Origin: Sphingomonas hankookensis
GTDB lineage: Bacteria; Pseudomonadota; Alphaproteobacteria; Sphingomonadales; Sphingomonadaceae
Direction of reading: 5' to 3'
Assembly (NCBI RefSeq): GCF_022664465.1
Contig: NZ_JAKREV010000002.1
Location: forward strand, 434,001-498,000
DNA: 64,000 nucleotides
Part shown: positions 53,495 through 61,324 of the stretch, piece after piece
Layout: each line of letters opens with the position of its first letter
Numbering within the stretch: position 1 is the first letter of the stretch
Translations under genes and position numbers: made by a program
The notes under the pieces: generated by a model
Databases searched by the model: none
What the model saw: only the letters and a program-made list of their open reading frames with translations
What the model was told of the DNA's origin: nothing

Positions 53495-54341
53495 ACACCA
53501 CCGTCTTCGCCCCGTTCAGCAGCACCCGGTCGGCCAGATGGTGGCGCACCGCGCGCGCCAGCACCCGCCGTTCGATGTCGCGTCCTTTGCGCACCAGCGT
53601 CTCGGGGCTGTCGGCATGGGTCACATGCTCGACGTCCTGCGCGATGATCGGTCCTTCGTCGAGGTCGGCGGTGACATAGTGCGCGGTGGCGCCGATCATC
53701 TTCACGCCCCGGGCATGCGCCTGGTGATAGGGTTTGGCGCCCTTGAACCCGGGCAGGAAGCTGTGGTGGATGTTGATGCACCGCCCCGACAGGAACGCCG
53801 CCAGATCGTCCGACAGGATCTGCATATAGCGCGCCAGCACTACCAGTTCGGCGCCGCTGTCGGTCACCACCGCCTTGATCGCCGCTTCCTGCGCCGCCTT
53901 TGTCGCGGGCGTGATCGGCAGATGATGGAACGGCACGCTGCCCAGGTCGATGCCGTCGAACGTCGCGCGCGGATGGTTGGACACGATGCCGACGACGTCC
54001 ATCGCCAGCTCGCCGATCCGCGAGCGATAGAGCAGGTCGGCGAGGCAATGGTCGAACTTCGACACCAGCAGCAACACCTTCCGCGCGCGATCGGTCGGCC
54101 GGATCGCCCAGGTAATGCCGTCGCGCGTCGCCAGATCGGCGAAGCGATCATTCAGGCGGGGCGCCTGCGTATCGGGCAGCGTGAAGACGATCCGCATGAA
54201 GAACCGCCCCGTCTCGGCATCGTCGAACTGCGCCGCCTCGCGGATATTGCCGCCATGATCGAACAACAGCCCGGTGACCCGCGCGACGATCCCCGGCTGG
54301 TCGGGACAGGACAGCGTCAGGACGTGGAGACGGTCGGACAT
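53484..54341 (-). CDS. purU: Formyltetrahydrofolate deformylase
   Basis: Hydrolyses 10-formyl-THF to formate and THF, feeding purine synthesis and balancing one-carbon units. 285 residues from [17 protein letters not shown]: an N-terminal ACT domain ([20 protein letters not shown]), then the formyltransferase fold with [55 protein letters not shown] with the catalytic HxSxLP, and [17 protein letters not shown]. All active-site residues are present. Confidence 0.96.
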   Translation of the reverse strand: MSDRLHVLTLSCPDQPGIVARVTGLLFDHGGNIREAAQFDDAETGRFFMRIVFTLPDTQAPRLNDRFADLATRDGITWAIRPTDRARKVLLLVSKFDHCLADLLYRSRIGELAMDVVGIVSNHPRATFDGIDLGSVPFHHLPITPATKAAQEAAIKAVVTDSGAELVVLARYMQILSDDLAAFLSGRCINIHHSFLPGFKGAKPYHQAHARGVKMIGATAHYVTADLDEGPIIAQDVEHVTHADSPETLVRKGRDIERRVLARAVRHHLADRVLLNGAKTVVFTD

Positions 54342-54456
54342 GGCGCGGCTTTCGCAAGGGAACACCGCCCGTCAACCATGGCCGCAGACGATGCGCAAGG
54401 GCCACGTGGTACGGCCTCTCGCCGATTGACAGCGTCGGAAAAGCCCAGCAAGGCAA

Positions 54457-54471
54457 CGTTACAACATAACA
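54457..54471 (+). promoter_or_regulatory. Zur-like palindrome before siderophore-type receptor
   Basis: CGTTACAACATAACA is two bases from TGTTATAACATAACA, which resembles Zur (zinc uptake regulator) boxes of proteobacteria, with GTTA and TAAC half sites. It ends 11 bases before the receptor GTG and touches the AGGA ribosome site. The assignment is by eye and Fur-type sites are an alternative. Confidence 0.4.
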
Positions 54472-54481
54472 GGAATCGATC

Positions 54482-56575
54482 GTGTTCAAACTTGTCCGGG
54501 CGGCGGTACTGCTGTCGCCGCTGCCCTTCCATGTCCTGCCCGCCTTCGCCCAGGCGCCGGCCCCCGCTCCCGCCGCCCCGCAAACCGACGATACCGCCGA
54601 GATCGTCGTGCTCGGCAATCGTCGTACCGGCGAGGATGCGACGATCTCGTCCGATCACGCGACCCACAGCCTGTCGCAGTCGAGCCGCTCGATCGAGCGC
54701 GACCTGTTGACCGCCGCCGGCGCCTATCGCCTGTCCGATGCGCTCGAACTGGTCAGCGGGATCAGCAACCAGAATAATCGCGGCGGGGTGATGGACAATT
54801 TCGCCATTCGCGGATTCCTCGGCACGCCCGATGGCGGCGCCGAATATTATGTCGACGGCTTCCTCGCCAATCGCGGCATGGGTCCGCCGCGCGATCCGGC
54901 GACGACCGAGCGGATCGAGGTGTTGAAGGGACCGGCCGGCGCGCTGTTCGGCGATATCGATCCCGCGGGCCGAGTGAACATCGTCAGCAAGACGCCCGGC
55001 TTCACGCCATCGGCCTATGCGACCTTCACCTACGGATCGTTCGATACGCGCCGGGTGGAGGTCGATGCGACCGGCCCGATCGGTTCGACGCTGGCTGCGC
55101 GGATCGTCGTCGCCGCCGAGGATACGGACGGCTGGCGCGACTTCGTGGCACTGGAGCGGCAGGTGGTGGCGCCCTCGCTCACCTGGCGTCCATCGGATGC
55201 GGTACGGCTGACCTATATCGGCGAGATCACGCGGTTCGACACGCTGTTCGACCGCGGCATCCCCGCGATCCGCGGCGACGCCAACGCCGTGGACCGGTCG
55301 GCCTATTTTGGCGAACCGAACGACGGCCTCACCCGGTTCCGTAACCAGCGGCACCAGCTGACGGGGCTGTTCGACCTCGGCAACGACTGGATCGTCAATG
55401 GCGGCGTGGCGTGGCGGACGGGGACGCTGAAGGGTCTGTCGTCCGACCAGTCGCGGCTGGTAAACGAGCGCACCTTGTGGCGCCAGCGCCGCTCGCGCGA
55501 TTTCGAGGTCGACGACTGGTCGGCACGCGTCGAGCTGTCCGGCCGGATCGGGAACCATCGCCCGAGCTTCGGCATGAAGGGCTATGTCCTCGATTATGCC
55601 GAACGCTGGATGCGGCGCAATCCGGGCAACCCGGCGACCGGGGGCAATCCCTACGCGATCGACGTGTTCGATCCCGTCTATGGACAGACGCCGCCGACGC
55701 TGCTGCCCTTCACCAACAATCGCGAGAAGCGCTGGGTCGGCACGCTGTACGCACAGGATATGTGGCAGGCGACCGATCGCCTGACGCTGTCGGGCGGCGT
55801 CCGCTTCGACGCCTATCGCCAGCGTATCCTGAACAACAATACCGGCCGGATCGGGCGCACCGTCGACCAGCCGCTCCACTTCCGCGTCGGCGCTAAATAT
55901 CAGGCGACCGACGCGATCGCAGTCCACGCGAACTGGGGCGAGAACTTCGTCCTCAATTCGGGGACGGACCGCTTCGGTCAGGGCTTCGCGCCGGAAAGCG
56001 GCAAGGGGTATGAAGTCGGGATCGCCGGGCGCTGGCCGGGGATCGACGTCGCGGCGACGTGGTTCGACATCCGTAAACAGGGGATTTTGACCAACGATCC
56101 GGTCGATTCCAACTTCCTGGCACCCGTCGGCAGCCTCCAAAGCCGGGGCATCGAGTTCGATGCGTCGGTGCGCATCGCGCGGCACTGGCAGCTGGTGGGC
56201 AATTATGCGTGGTCACGGGCACGGGTCGATGACGCCGCCTTCCCCACCGATCGCGCGCTCAACGTCCCCGACCATAGCGGCACGCTGTTCGCGCTCGGCC
56301 GCTTCCTCGACGAGGCGGGCCGCGGCGTGTCGGTCAGCGCGGGCGTGAGCTATGTCGGCGACCGTGCCGGATCGATCGAGCGCGATTTCGTCGTGCTGCC
56401 AGCCTATGTGAAGGCGAAGGCCGCAGTCGAATACGCGCTGTCGCCGCGCCTGACGCTACGCGCCGAGGCCGACAACCTGTTCGACGAACGCTATGCGCAA
56501 AGCTCGTATAGCCGGGTATGGATCTTCCCCGGCCAGCCCCGCACGGTGCGCGTCTCGGTCCGGATCGCCTCCTGA
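54482..56575 (+). CDS. TonB-dependent siderophore-type receptor
   Basis: 697 residues from GTG: signal peptide ending ...HVLPAFAQ, a plug domain (LSQSSRSIERDLLTAAGAYRLSDALELVSGI, NFAIRGFLGTPDGGAEYYVDGF, ERIEVLKGPAGALFGDIDPAGRVNIVSKTPG) and a 22-strand barrel with RQGILTNDPVDSNFLAPVGSLQSRGIEFDASV and a C-terminal RTVRVSVRIAS. The IEVLKGPAGALFG and GRVNIVSK motifs place it in the siderophore-receptor type. Ligand unknown. The site before it hints at zinc or iron control. Confidence 0.92.
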   Translation: MFKLVRAAVLLSPLPFHVLPAFAQAPAPAPAAPQTDDTAEIVVLGNRRTGEDATISSDHATHSLSQSSRSIERDLLTAAGAYRLSDALELVSGISNQNNRGGVMDNFAIRGFLGTPDGGAEYYVDGFLANRGMGPPRDPATTERIEVLKGPAGALFGDIDPAGRVNIVSKTPGFTPSAYATFTYGSFDTRRVEVDATGPIGSTLAARIVVAAEDTDGWRDFVALERQVVAPSLTWRPSDAVRLTYIGEITRFDTLFDRGIPAIRGDANAVDRSAYFGEPNDGLTRFRNQRHQLTGLFDLGNDWIVNGGVAWRTGTLKGLSSDQSRLVNERTLWRQRRSRDFEVDDWSARVELSGRIGNHRPSFGMKGYVLDYAERWMRRNPGNPATGGNPYAIDVFDPVYGQTPPTLLPFTNNREKRWVGTLYAQDMWQATDRLTLSGGVRFDAYRQRILNNNTGRIGRTVDQPLHFRVGAKYQATDAIAVHANWGENFVLNSGTDRFGQGFAPESGKGYEVGIAGRWPGIDVAATWFDIRKQGILTNDPVDSNFLAPVGSLQSRGIEFDASVRIARHWQLVGNYAWSRARVDDAAFPTDRALNVPDHSGTLFALGRFLDEAGRGVSVSAGVSYVGDRAGSIERDFVVLPAYVKAKAAVEYALSPRLTLRAEADNLFDERYAQSSYSRVWIFPGQPRTVRVSVRIAS

Positions 56576-56591
56576 CCCGGGCGGCGCAGCG

Positions 56592-56984
56592 TCAGCCGAC
56601 CGCGCGCTCTTCCGTATCCTCGCCGTTCGGCGCAGCGCTGCGCCGGATGGCTTCGGACAGCGCCGCCGGGGCGCTCGGCTTGGGACAGACGGTCGCCTGC
56701 GGATAGCGTTGCCGTAGGTCCTCGTCGTCGGCATGGCCCGAATGGAAGATCAGCGGCACGCCCGCAGCGTGCAACTGATCGGCGGCGGCGAAGACGGTCC
56801 CGTCGGCCAGCCGCACATCGAGCACCGCGGCGGCGAACGCGGCACCGTGCCGCGCGACTGCGGCCTGCGCCTCGACCAGCGTCATGCACGGCCCCTCGAC
56901 CTCGAAGCCAGCCGCCTCGATCGTCGCCTGTACGTCCAGTGCGATGAACAGCTCGTCCTCGACGAGCAGAACCGGGTTAGTCAT
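56592..56984 (-). CDS. Single-domain response regulator
   Basis: 130 residues of receiver domain only: PVLLVEDELFIALDVQATIEAAGFEV with the acidic pocket, AAVLDVRLADG holding the phospho-accepting Asp, LIFHSGHADDEDL with the Thr/Ser switch, and the conserved Lys in VCPKPSAPAAL. No output domain. Its start overlaps the kinase stop by eight bases, so it is probably phosphorylated by the HWE kinase encoded just upstream. Confidence 0.92.
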   Translation of the reverse strand: MTNPVLLVEDELFIALDVQATIEAAGFEVEGPCMTLVEAQAAVARHGAAFAAAVLDVRLADGTVFAAADQLHAAGVPLIFHSGHADDEDLRQRYPQATVCPKPSAPAALSEAIRRSAAPNGEDTEERAVG

Positions 56985-59900
56985 GCAGGATGACGCTGGC
57001 CGGCAGCTGGACGTCGAGGCGGAATTGCCCGTCGGTATCCGTGCTGGTCAGGTTCCCGCGCAGTTGCCGTACGCTGGTTTCCACCAGCACCGATCCGAAG
57101 CCACGCTTGCCCGGTTCCCGGTCACGCATCGCGCCCGCATCCTCGGTCCATGTCAATACGATCCCGTCGTCCCCGACCTGCCACCGCACCTGCAGGCTCC
57201 GTTCACCACCGCTGCCCAGCGCCCCGTATTTCATCGAATTGGTTGCCCATTCGTGCAGAATGAGCGCCAGGGGGGAAAGGCAGCTTCGATCGAGTGCAAC
57301 GACCGGACCGTCGATTTCGATCCGCGCATGGTCGCGATACGGCGCCAGCGTGGTCGCGACGATATCGTCCAGCCCCACCGCATGCGGCCGTCCCGCCGGC
57401 GACGCCAGCGAATGCGCCGATCCCAGCGCGGCGATCCGGTGGCGCAGGTCATCGGCGAAACTGCGCACATCGTCATGGCTGCGCGCGGCGATGGTCATCA
57501 TGCCCGCGATCACCGCGAACAGGTTCTTCACGCGGTGGTTCATCTCGCGCAGCATCAGTTCGCGCGTTTCGGCCAGCGCATATTCGGGGGTGACGTCGAT
57601 CGACACGCCGACCAGCCGCTGCGGCGCCGATCCGGCGATCGCGCGACCGAACCCCTTGATCCAGCGGACTTCGCCATCGCTGCGATGCAGGCGGAACGTC
57701 GCCTCGAAATCACCGCTGCGCTCGTTCGCGCGGCGCAGCGACGCCTCGACCTTCGGCAGGTCGTCTGGGTCGATCCGGTTCAGCAGCATGTCGATGCTCG
57801 CTTTCGTATCGGCGCCGATCTCGAACAGCTGCCGTTCGACCGGATCAAGCATCACTTCGCCATTTTCGGGGCAATATTCCCATACGCCGATGCCCGCGGC
57901 CTTGATGGCGAGATCCAGCCGCTCACGCTCCGCCGCCAGTTGCCGCTCCAGCACCAGCGCATCGGTGATTTCGTTCAGCACCAGCGTCGTGCCGTCCACG
58001 CCGCCGCTCTGCGTGCGATAGGGCAGCACGCGGAGTGAGTAGACATGCTGCCCGTCGACGCTGTGCACCCGGCGCTGGGTCGGCGGCGCACCATTCGCGA
58101 CCGCACGGGCATCGTCGAGATGCGTCGCATCGCGCAACCGGCTGGCGACATCGGTCAACGGGCGGCCACGATCGGCGGGTTTCAACGGGAAGATGCGCGT
58201 CGCGGCATCGGTATAGCTGCGCACCTTCAAATCGGCATCGAGCACGACGACGGCGAGTTCGGTCGATTCGAAGAAGTTGCGCAGGTCGGAATTGGCGACC
58301 GTCAGCTGGTCGACCTTGCTCTTCAACTCGTCGTTGACGGTCGACAGTTCCTCGTTCGTCGACTGAAGCTCCTCGTTCATCGACATCATTTCTTCGTTGG
58401 AGCTTTTCAGCTCCTCGTTCGCCGTCTCCAGTTCCTCGATCGCCGAGCGCAGCCGGTGGCGCGTCAGGCGCAGTTCGTCCTCCAGCGATTCCAGATGATC
58501 GTCGCTGGGTTCGAGGTCCTGCAACTCACTCGGGTCGGACGGCACGAACGGACCGGTATCGCGGAACACGAACAGCAGCGTACCGTCGCCCAGCGGATCG
58601 CAGATCACCTCGACCGGCTGCGTGCCGTAATCGGTTTCGACCGCGACATCGCGCGCCACCACCCGGCGGCGTTCGTCACGCGCCTGTCGCAGCAACGGGC
58701 CGATGACGTTGCGCAGGCCTGGCCGCGCGAGGTTCACCGCGCTGCTGCCACCGGTGCGCGTCACCGGGAATTCGAAATAGCGGCTGAGCTTGCCGTACGC
58801 GGAAATGATCCCGCCATCCTGATCGACGATCAGGCTGGGCGGGGCATAGCGCTCGACCATCCGCCGGGTCGCCAGCGCCTCGCTGCCGAGCGAGGTCGTG
58901 TCGCCGCGGTTGTCGCGCTCGCGCCGGGAAACCGGCTGGCGCTGGCTGCCGGGCAGGTCGATCGGATAGTTGGGCGCGCCGGGGCCGCGTTCGAACAGCC
59001 GGGCCTGCTGGTCGACGGCCAAGAACAGATGCTCGAACCGCCCAACGCTTTCCGACGGCCCCAGGAACAGGAACCCGCCGGGCCGCAGCGCATAATGGAA
59101 CAGCGGCAGCACCGCCTGCTGCAACCGGTCGTCGAAATAGATCAGCAGGTTGCGGCACGACACTAGGTCGATCCGCGAAAACGGCGGGTCCTTGACCAGG
59201 CTGTGGCTGGAAAAGCGGATCATGTCGCGGATCGGCGCGGAGATAGTGAATCTTTCGGCGTGCGGCACGGTATAGCGTTCGCGCAGATGTGGCGGAACGT
59301 CGGCCATCGCCGCAGCGGGATAGCTGCCCTCGCGCGCGATCGACAGCATCTGTTCGTCGATGTCGGTCGCAAAGATCTGCACCGCCAGCGGCGATCCCGC
59401 CTTGCGCGCCGCATCGGCGAACAGCATCGCGATGGTGTACGCTTCCTCGCCGCTCGAACAGCCCGGCACCCAGATGCGGATATCCTCGTCGGAGGCGCGA
59501 TCGGCCATCAGCGGTTCGATCACGCGCGTGCGCAGCACCTCGAACGCATCGGCGTCGCGGAAGAAACGGGTGACGTTGATCAGCAGGTCGCGGAACAGCG
59601 CCTCGCATTCCTTCGCATCGCTGCGGATACGCGCCAGATAGGCACGCCCGGTATCGATCCCCAGCACATGCATCCGCCGCTCCACCCGGCGGACCAATGT
59701 CGAGCGCTTATAGCCCGAAAAGTCGTGGCCGATGGCGTTGCGCAGCACCCGGCACATCTCGTCGACATGGTCGGCGACGACGTTCGCCTCAGGCTCCACG
59801 GGATCGCTGCCGCGCCGTTGGAAGAACGCCTGCAGGCAATGCAGGATTTCGCCGGGCGGCTTGACGAAATCGGTCATGCCGGTGCCGACCGCCGACAGCG

Positions 59901-60450
59901 GCATCCCGTCGTAGCGCGCGCTTTCAGGCTGCTGCGCCACGCACACCCCGCCATTTTCCTTGATCGCGCGCAGGCCCGTCGTTCCATCGGCGCCGGTGCC
60001 CGACAGGATTACGCACGCCGCGTTCGATTGCTGGTCGCCGGCCAGCGAGACGAAGAAATCGTCGATCGGCCGGCGCAGCCCGCGCGGCTGCTCGAAATCG
60101 GTCAGTTCCAGCACCCCGCCCCGGATCGCAAGGCCGCGGCCGGGCGGAATGATATAGACGGTGTCCGGCACGATCCGCTCGCCGCCCGCGCTCTGCAACA
60201 CCTCCAGCACGGTGTTGCGGTCGAGCAGCTGCGCCAGCATGCTCTCGTGATTGGGGTCGAGGTGCTGGACCACGACGAACGCGAGGCCCGTCGGCAGCGT
60301 GGCAGGCGCCAGCATCTCGCGCAGCGCCTCCAGCCCGCCGGCCGAGGCACCGATGCCGACGATCGGCAACCCGCCGATCGCGGCGTCCTGCGCATCGTCG
60401 GACCGCGGCTTCACGACGTCATGCACCGGGCGCGGACTCGAGATCGGCAA
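56977..60450 (-). CDS. CheB-CheR-PAS-HWE sensor histidine kinase
   Basis: 1157 residues with a rare order. A CheB methylesterase (30-205; catalytic GASAGG serine, QHLDP histidine, GTGADG aspartate) has no receiver domain. A CheR methyltransferase follows (225-485; RRVERRM, PGCSSGEEAYTIAM as SAM loop, RNLLIYF). Then come a PAS-like region, a coiled coil (ELETANEELKSSNEEMMSMNEELQSTNEELSTVNDELKS, about 660-725), two further PAS segments and a C-terminal HWE/HisKA_2 kinase (REMNHRVKNLFAVIAGMM with the phospho-histidine). The ATPase end LTWTEDAGAMR...GFGSVLVETSV looks complete. Such fusions carry signals away from classic chemotaxis; a partner regulator follows. Confidence 0.93.
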   Translation of the reverse strand: MPISSPRPVHDVVKPRSDDAQDAAIGGLPIVGIGASAGGLEALREMLAPATLPTGLAFVVVQHLDPNHESMLAQLLDRNTVLEVLQSAGGERIVPDTVYIIPPGRGLAIRGGVLELTDFEQPRGLRRPIDDFFVSLAGDQQSNAACVILSGTGADGTTGLRAIKENGGVCVAQQPESARYDGMPLSAVGTGMTDFVKPPGEILHCLQAFFQRRGSDPVEPEANVVADHVDEMCRVLRNAIGHDFSGYKRSTLVRRVERRMHVLGIDTGRAYLARIRSDAKECEALFRDLLINVTRFFRDADAFEVLRTRVIEPLMADRASDEDIRIWVPGCSSGEEAYTIAMLFADAARKAGSPLAVQIFATDIDEQMLSIAREGSYPAAAMADVPPHLRERYTVPHAERFTISAPIRDMIRFSSHSLVKDPPFSRIDLVSCRNLLIYFDDRLQQAVLPLFHYALRPGGFLFLGPSESVGRFEHLFLAVDQQARLFERGPGAPNYPIDLPGSQRQPVSRRERDNRGDTTSLGSEALATRRMVERYAPPSLIVDQDGGIISAYGKLSRYFEFPVTRTGGSSAVNLARPGLRNVIGPLLRQARDERRRVVARDVAVETDYGTQPVEVICDPLGDGTLLFVFRDTGPFVPSDPSELQDLEPSDDHLESLEDELRLTRHRLRSAIEELETANEELKSSNEEMMSMNEELQSTNEELSTVNDELKSKVDQLTVANSDLRNFFESTELAVVVLDADLKVRSYTDAATRIFPLKPADRGRPLTDVASRLRDATHLDDARAVANGAPPTQRRVHSVDGQHVYSLRVLPYRTQSGGVDGTTLVLNEITDALVLERQLAAERERLDLAIKAAGIGVWEYCPENGEVMLDPVERQLFEIGADTKASIDMLLNRIDPDDLPKVEASLRRANERSGDFEATFRLHRSDGEVRWIKGFGRAIAGSAPQRLVGVSIDVTPEYALAETRELMLREMNHRVKNLFAVIAGMMTIAARSHDDVRSFADDLRHRIAALGSAHSLASPAGRPHAVGLDDIVATTLAPYRDHARIEIDGPVVALDRSCLSPLALILHEWATNSMKYGALGSGGERSLQVRWQVGDDGIVLTWTEDAGAMRDREPGKRGFGSVLVETSVRQLRGNLTSTDTDGQFRLDVQLPASVILHD

Positions 60451-60976
60451 GCATCATCTTCGCCTGTGCCACGATCGCGGCACTGTTGGCGATAGTCAGG
60501 AGCGTACCCTCCACCACGATCCCGGCATCGCCGGCGATCGGGACGAGCCGGCCGATCGTCGACGTCAGCTGCTCCTCATACTCCGCGAGCAGGTCGGGCT
60601 GCGACCGGCTGACGTCGAACTGCGATGCGAAGAAATAGCGCGTCTGCCCGTCGATCGACTGCAGCCGCGACATATAGAGCAGGTTGACGAACGGCGTCCC
60701 GTCCTTGCGAAAATTGACGATCGGCGTCCGCACGTTGGGCTGGTTGGGCCGTTCGAGAAATTCGCGCAGCCGGGCGCGCGGTTCGACGTTCGGCGCGTCA
60801 CGCTGCAACATCCGGCAATTTCGACCAATCACGTCGTCCGGGGTATAGCCGGTCAACGTGCAGAACGGCGCATTCACCAGGACGAGGTGATTGTCGCCTT
60901 CCGCCGCCGCCATGGCCAAAGCCACGCGCGATTTCTCGAAATAGTCGACAAGCGGCGTAGGCAGTTCCCGGGACAC
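60419..60976 (-). CDS. LOV-domain blue-light photoreceptor
   Basis: A flavin-binding LOV protein of 185 residues from the GTG start VSRELPTPLVDYFEKSRVALAM; an upstream ATG at 61090 gives a 38-residue Cys-rich extension that looks non-conserved. The photocycle residues are intact: GRNCRMLQ with the adduct-forming cysteine (Cys54 from this start), the flavin-contacting Asn residues in VNFRKDGTPFVNLLYM, and Gln in YFFASQFDVS. A C-terminal helix (DLLAEYEEQLTSTIGRLVPI) and about 40 more residues may be the output. It overlaps the CheB-CheR-HWE gene by 32 bases. Confidence 0.85.
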   Translation of the reverse strand: MSRELPTPLVDYFEKSRVALAMAAAEGDNHLVLVNAPFCTLTGYTPDDVIGRNCRMLQRDAPNVEPRARLREFLERPNQPNVRTPIVNFRKDGTPFVNLLYMSRLQSIDGQTRYFFASQFDVSRSQPDLLAEYEEQLTSTIGRLVPIAGDAGIVVEGTLLTIANSAAIVAQAKMMLADLESAPGA

Positions 60977-61324
60977 GTATTTTCCGATCCAGTTGAGTAC
61001 CGTTCGATTAGCCGTAAAGCGCGGTAGAGAACAGTCTGGGCACGCACCCGTTGCGAGACATTCGACAACGCACCGCTCGTCCAAGCGCATCTGCCTGTCC
61101 GAATGAATGGAAACTTAAAGGTTCTGTTGTTGCCAGATGGATACGGGCTGCCCATCCGACGCAACCTGTTGCAGGATGCAGTGATTCCGGCCGCGCGCAA
61201 ACCATGGTCGCAGTGCGAAGGGACGATTTCCCTCGAAATGCAATTTGCGTTAGTACGCGGTGTCGATGCCCCGGGACACCGATCCCGCCCGGCAAGGTGT
61301 TTTCTGCAGGATCGTTCCGCCCCG
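60977..61324. other. Divergent promoter region of the sensory locus
   Basis: A gap of about 350 bases between the LOV gene and the hybrid kinase, lower in GC than its surroundings, probably with both promoters. If the upstream ATG at 61090 is used for the LOV gene the gap shrinks. A small palindrome GCAACCTGTTGC lies at 61161-61172. No GGAAC-N16-CGTT promoter was found in either direction, and no gene is supported. Confidence 0.5.

Noticed and set aside
56977-60450. Chemotaxis operon at the CheB-CheR gene
   Set aside because: No cheA, cheW or methyl-accepting receptor is near, and CheB lacks a receiver; it is a signalling fusion, not a chemotaxis locus.
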